From: Mariniphaga sp041686935
Lineage (GTDB): Bacteria; Bacteroidota; Bacteroidia; Bacteroidales; Prolixibacteraceae
Direction of reading: 5' to 3'
Length of the DNA stretch: 64,000 nucleotides
NCBI GenBank assembly: GCA_041686935.1
Contig: JAWLCW010000002.1
Span: forward strand, 1-64,000
A program made the translations under genes and the position numbers. The notes below the pieces were generated by a model, which was not told the origin of the DNA, made no database searches, and worked only from the letters and a program-made list of their open reading frames with translations. Of this stretch, positions 60,963-64,000 are shown in pieces (position 1 is the first letter of the stretch; every line of letters begins with the position of its first letter).

Positions 60963-62645
60963 ATGAGAATTACATTATTGAAATTCAGTTCAGAAAGCAA
61001 TCATATAATCAGGAAATACCTTTTGGCTGCAATAATTCTGTATTTGGGATTTTTAAATTTAAACGCTCAGGATGTTTATGAAAATTACCGGGAGGTCTGG
61101 CTGAAAAAAAGCATGGAGTATTTGCCTGAATTGCAGGTAAAAACAAAGGTTCCTTTGCAGATGGTAAGGCTGATTGACGATAAGAATTCTTACCAGCATG
61201 TAAAAACGGTTAAGGTTTCCGAGCCACCTGAGTTCTACCAGTCAGGGTTAAAATCGAACCCGGATGACCTGGTTCTCGATTTTGGGGAACACGTAACCGG
61301 CCATGTTCAGTTTACAATTCAATCAAATGTCCCGGCCCATGCACCTGTTCAGTTGAAAATAAAGTTTGCGGAAGTGCCGGCGGAAATGAAGGCCTCATTC
61401 GAAAGCTACGAAGGCTCGCTTTCAAAGGCGTGGTTGCAGGAAGAAATCGTTACCCTGCACACGATGCCCGATACCGTTTTACTGCCAAACAGGTATGCTT
61501 TCCGGTTTATAAAATTTGAAATACTGGCTTCGGCAGGCGATATGGATTTTTTTGTCAGCGATGTGAAATGTTTTTCAACTACTTCGGCAGGAGCTGATTT
61601 ATTTAATGAAACAACCCTCAAAGATTCAGAGTTTCAAAACATTTTGGAAATTTCGATTAAAACCCTGGAGGAGTGCATGCAAACCGTTTTTGAGGATGGC
61701 CCCAAACGCGACCGGAGGATTTGGGTTGGCGACCTGAAATTGCAGGCGCTTGCCAATTACTATTCATTCGGGAATTTAGATTTGGTAAAACGCGGACTTT
61801 ATCTCTACGCCGCAACTGCCGCCGAAAACGGTCTGGTTTACGGAACGCTTTTCGAAAGACCCCAACCTCACCCGCAGAAACATTTCCCCATTGATTACTC
61901 ACTTTTGTACAATACTGTTCTGACCGATTATTACGAGGCTGGCCATGATATCGGCACACTTGAAGATTTGTGGATTGTGGCAAAATACCAGGTGTTGAAT
62001 GTACTTCCAAATATTTCTGAAAAAGGCATTTTTATTCCCTCGTCTGAATGGTGGTATTTTATTGACTGGAATGATAAACTGGATAAAATAACGGCATTAC
62101 ATGGAATAGTCATTTACTCGTTAACCAAAACCCTGAAGCTGGCCCAACTTCTGAACCGGCAACACGAACTGCCCCAGCTTCAGGAAACAATAGATAAAAT
62201 GAAAAAAGCAGCTATAGAAAATTATTACGATACGGGGAAAATGCTTTTTATCAGTGGTCCCTCCCGGCAAATTTCTTACGCATCACAGGTATGGATGATT
62301 TTATCGGGTACGGTTTCGCCGGAAGAAGGGAGAATTCTTCTGAAAAAATTAGATGAAGAAAAACAAGTGATATTACCTGTATCTCCATACCTCTGTCATT
62401 ATTTGGCAGAGGCGTTGATCACCTGTGGCATGTATGACGAAGTTAAAATATTAATTAAAGATTACTGGGGCGGAATGGCAAAAAAAGGTGCCGATACATT
62501 CTGGGAAGTATATGACCCGGACGACGATTTTTTATCTCCTTACGGTTCGTATATGATGAACAGTTATTGCCATGCCTGGAGTTGCACTCCGGTATATTTT
62601 CTGAGAAAATACAACAGGGAACTGTTTCCGGATCATGCGCAGTAA
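60963..62645 (+). CDS. GH78 family protein with altered acid residue
   Basis: 560 aa from this start (a reading from 60945 adds six residues). A signal peptide ends near LNLNAQ. A beta-sandwich (VLDFGEHVTGHVQFTIQSNV) leads into the alpha/alpha-barrel. The GH78 motif D-x4-E-x6-D reads DGPKRDRRIWVGD: spacing is exact but the acid Glu is Asp. A possible base Glu lies in TFWEVYDPDDDF, and SYCHAWSCTPVYFL is a typical C-terminal stretch. It is shorter than usual rhamnosidases. Activity is uncertain; it may accept a modified sugar. Confidence 0.85.
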   Translation: MRITLLKFSSESNHIIRKYLLAAIILYLGFLNLNAQDVYENYREVWLKKSMEYLPELQVKTKVPLQMVRLIDDKNSYQHVKTVKVSEPPEFYQSGLKSNPDDLVLDFGEHVTGHVQFTIQSNVPAHAPVQLKIKFAEVPAEMKASFESYEGSLSKAWLQEEIVTLHTMPDTVLLPNRYAFRFIKFEILASAGDMDFFVSDVKCFSTTSAGADLFNETTLKDSEFQNILEISIKTLEECMQTVFEDGPKRDRRIWVGDLKLQALANYYSFGNLDLVKRGLYLYAATAAENGLVYGTLFERPQPHPQKHFPIDYSLLYNTVLTDYYEAGHDIGTLEDLWIVAKYQVLNVLPNISEKGIFIPSSEWWYFIDWNDKLDKITALHGIVIYSLTKTLKLAQLLNRQHELPQLQETIDKMKKAAIENYYDTGKMLFISGPSRQISYASQVWMILSGTVSPEEGRILLKKLDEEKQVILPVSPYLCHYLAEALITCGMYDEVKILIKDYWGGMAKKGADTFWEVYDPDDDFLSPYGSYMMNSYCHAWSCTPVYFLRKYNRELFPDHAQ

Positions 62646-62762
62646 TATAGAAAGTTTTGGAGATTGTTTTTAGAATTGAAATGGTGCGGAAACTATTTGA
62701 GATTATTAATAATTTTTTAAAGTGTGAACTGTAATCTGTTGAAAAATAAAGAAATAATACAC

Positions 62763-64000
62763 ATGCAAAACAAAATCTCTGCTTTAAAACAAACCATGCC
62801 AGTCGTTTTTCTGGGAATCATTTCAACTTTCTTGATTATTGGAATGAATGCTTCAAATAAAAAGACTGGCTTTCTATATGATTTAAAGATCGATCATCTG
62901 GATTCACCCCTGGCAATTGAAAACCCAACCCCCCGCTTTAGCTGGAAAATAAACCCGGATAACCAGGAGTTCAGGCAAACAGCTTACCAGATTCTGGTTG
63001 CAAGCGATGAAAAATTGCTTTCTCCGGAAAAGGCCGATTGCTGGAACAGCGGGAAAGTCTCTGCCGGACAAACAGTTCATATTCCCTATAAGGGCCGGCC
63101 ACTGGAATCAGGTAAATCCTATTTCTGGAGAGTCCGTGTTTGGGATCAGTACGACAAACCGGAAAAATTCAGCAATGTAAACCGTTGGGAAATGGGTTTG
63201 CTGAATACCAGCGACTGGAAGGCAACCTGGATTTCGGCAGTTGAAGAAACAGATTCTGTTCCACCGGTGTTGCAGGCACCTTATTTCAGAAAAGAGTTTA
63301 CCCTGTCGGAAAATAACGTTTCAGCCCGTCTGCACGTCAGCGGATTAGGCTATTACGAAGCATTTATCAACGGTAAAAAAGTGGGCGATCATGTACTCGA
63401 TCCTGTGAAAACCCATTACGATAGAAGAGTAAAATATGTAACCTATGATGTGACAGATTATTTACAAAAGGGCGACAACGCCATTGGCGTGGTTTTGGGA
63501 AACGGATGGTACAACCAGCATACCCGCGAAGCTTGGGACTTCGACAAGGCCCCGTGGCGCGGTTCACCCAAACTGATTACACAACTGGTTTTAAAACACA
63601 AAAACGGAAAGGAAAAAGTTGTTGCCAGTGATGAAACCTGGAAATTTTCCACAGGTCCTATAGTTTTTGACGGAATACACAATGGCGAAACCTATGATGC
63701 TCGGTTGGAATTGGGAAACTGGAACCAGGCCGGTTACGATGATTCCGGCTGGCAAAATGCACTGGAAGTGGAAGGCCCCGGGGGAAAATTTTCAGCGCAA
63801 CTGATGCCTCCCATCCGCATAACCGGTTCAATTAATCCGGTGGATACCTGGAAACTGAACGATACGGTTTCGATGGTTGATCTGGGGCAAAACATTACCG
63901 GCTGGGCAAGGATTAAAGTAAAAGGCCCGGCAGGCAGCATGGTAAAACTGCGATACGGGGAACGAATTTTTGAAGATGGCTCGCTTGACCAGGTGGAGTT
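62763..64000 (+). CDS. GH78 alpha-L-rhamnosidase, cut by the right edge
   Basis: An open frame from ATG 62763 runs past the window end (412 codons seen). A signal-anchor-like segment (VVFLGIISTFLIIGMNA) is followed by a fibronectin-like domain (DHLDSPLAIENPTPRFSWKI; QILVASDEKLLSPEKADCWN), then the GH78 beta domains: LHVSGLGYYEAFINGKKVGD, DPVKTHYDRRVKYVTYDVTD, VVLGNGWYNQH and VDLGQNITGWARIKVKG. The catalytic barrel lies beyond the window. It starts 117 nt after the previous gene. Confidence 0.92.
   Translation, partial: MQNKISALKQTMPVVFLGIISTFLIIGMNASNKKTGFLYDLKIDHLDSPLAIENPTPRFSWKINPDNQEFRQTAYQILVASDEKLLSPEKADCWNSGKVSAGQTVHIPYKGRPLESGKSYFWRVRVWDQYDKPEKFSNVNRWEMGLLNTSDWKATWISAVEETDSVPPVLQAPYFRKEFTLSENNVSARLHVSGLGYYEAFINGKKVGDHVLDPVKTHYDRRVKYVTYDVTDYLQKGDNAIGVVLGNGWYNQHTREAWDFDKAPWRGSPKLITQLVLKHKNGKEKVVASDETWKFSTGPIVFDGIHNGETYDARLELGNWNQAGYDDSGWQNALEVEGPGGKFSAQLMPPIRITGSINPVDTWKLNDTVSMVDLGQNITGWARIKVKGPAGSMVKLRYGERIFEDGSLDQVE

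Overview
The window looks like chromosomal DNA of a Bacteroidota bacterium, probably a marine Marinilabiliales or Prolixibacteraceae-type carbohydrate degrader. The evidence is the SusC/SusD pair under an ECF sigma/FecR switch, several TAnnTTTG promoter boxes, lipoprotein glycoside hydrolases, a carotenoid lycopene cyclase, a Kdo transferase and a cysteate synthase. No rRNA, tRNA, CRISPR array or prophage was seen. Family assignments come from reading motifs; no database search was run.

Layout. (1) Positions 1-1816: a possible gene tail with three copies of a 16-bp repeat, then metK behind a candidate SAM-II riboswitch. (2) 1819-4266: a repeat-rich block, with four copies of a structured ~236-bp unit, then two identical REP-associated (Y1/HUH) transposase genes in a 723-bp tandem duplication with flanking inverted repeats and ~115-bp palindromes. 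(3) 4379-24678: mostly housekeeping genes. These are a Usp protein, two rhomboids, mutL, a stand-alone GMP-synthase synthetase domain, an iron alcohol dehydrogenase, pullulanase, a B12 radical-SAM enzyme, a LytTR regulator, alanine dehydrogenase, tsaE, gcvH, class II RNR, Kdo transferase, lycopene cyclase and an orphan antitoxin-like ORF. (4) 24662-36323: accessory genes. They include two lipoprotein glycoside hydrolases, a TetR/cupin/SDR unit with paired operators, an AT-rich TIR-domain gene, a GH2 beta-galactosidase and a cysteate synthase. (5) 36488-44743: a gene group with a ThuA/TIM-barrel fusion, a Tat-exported Gfo/Idh oxidoreductase, a HEAT-repeat protein, a discoidin-like protein, an Agl23-like membrane glycosyltransferase and a DPM1/ALG5-like glycosyltransferase. 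(6) 44987-64000: a polysaccharide utilisation locus, with sigma factor, FecR, SusC, SusD, Gfo/Idh oxidoreductase, metallophosphoesterase, GH78, GH28, an exported polysaccharide-pyruvyl-transferase-fold protein, and two more GH78 genes, the last cut by the window edge.

How the parts may work together. The locus at the right end (GH28 plus three GH78 genes, with GH2 nearby) fits a polymer containing rhamnose and galacturonate, such as a rhamnogalacturonan. Glycan would be sensed through the SusC STN domain and FecR, imported by SusCD and cut in the periplasm. Four cofactor- or metal-type proteins there carry Tat-like leaders. The ThuA/isomerase fusion next to a Gfo/Idh oxidoreductase resembles the 3-keto-sugar logic of ThuA/ThuB and could be a periplasmic oxidative glycoside-cleaving module. 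That module and the exported pyruvyl-transferase-like protein are the best candidates here for undescribed biology; both are inferences.
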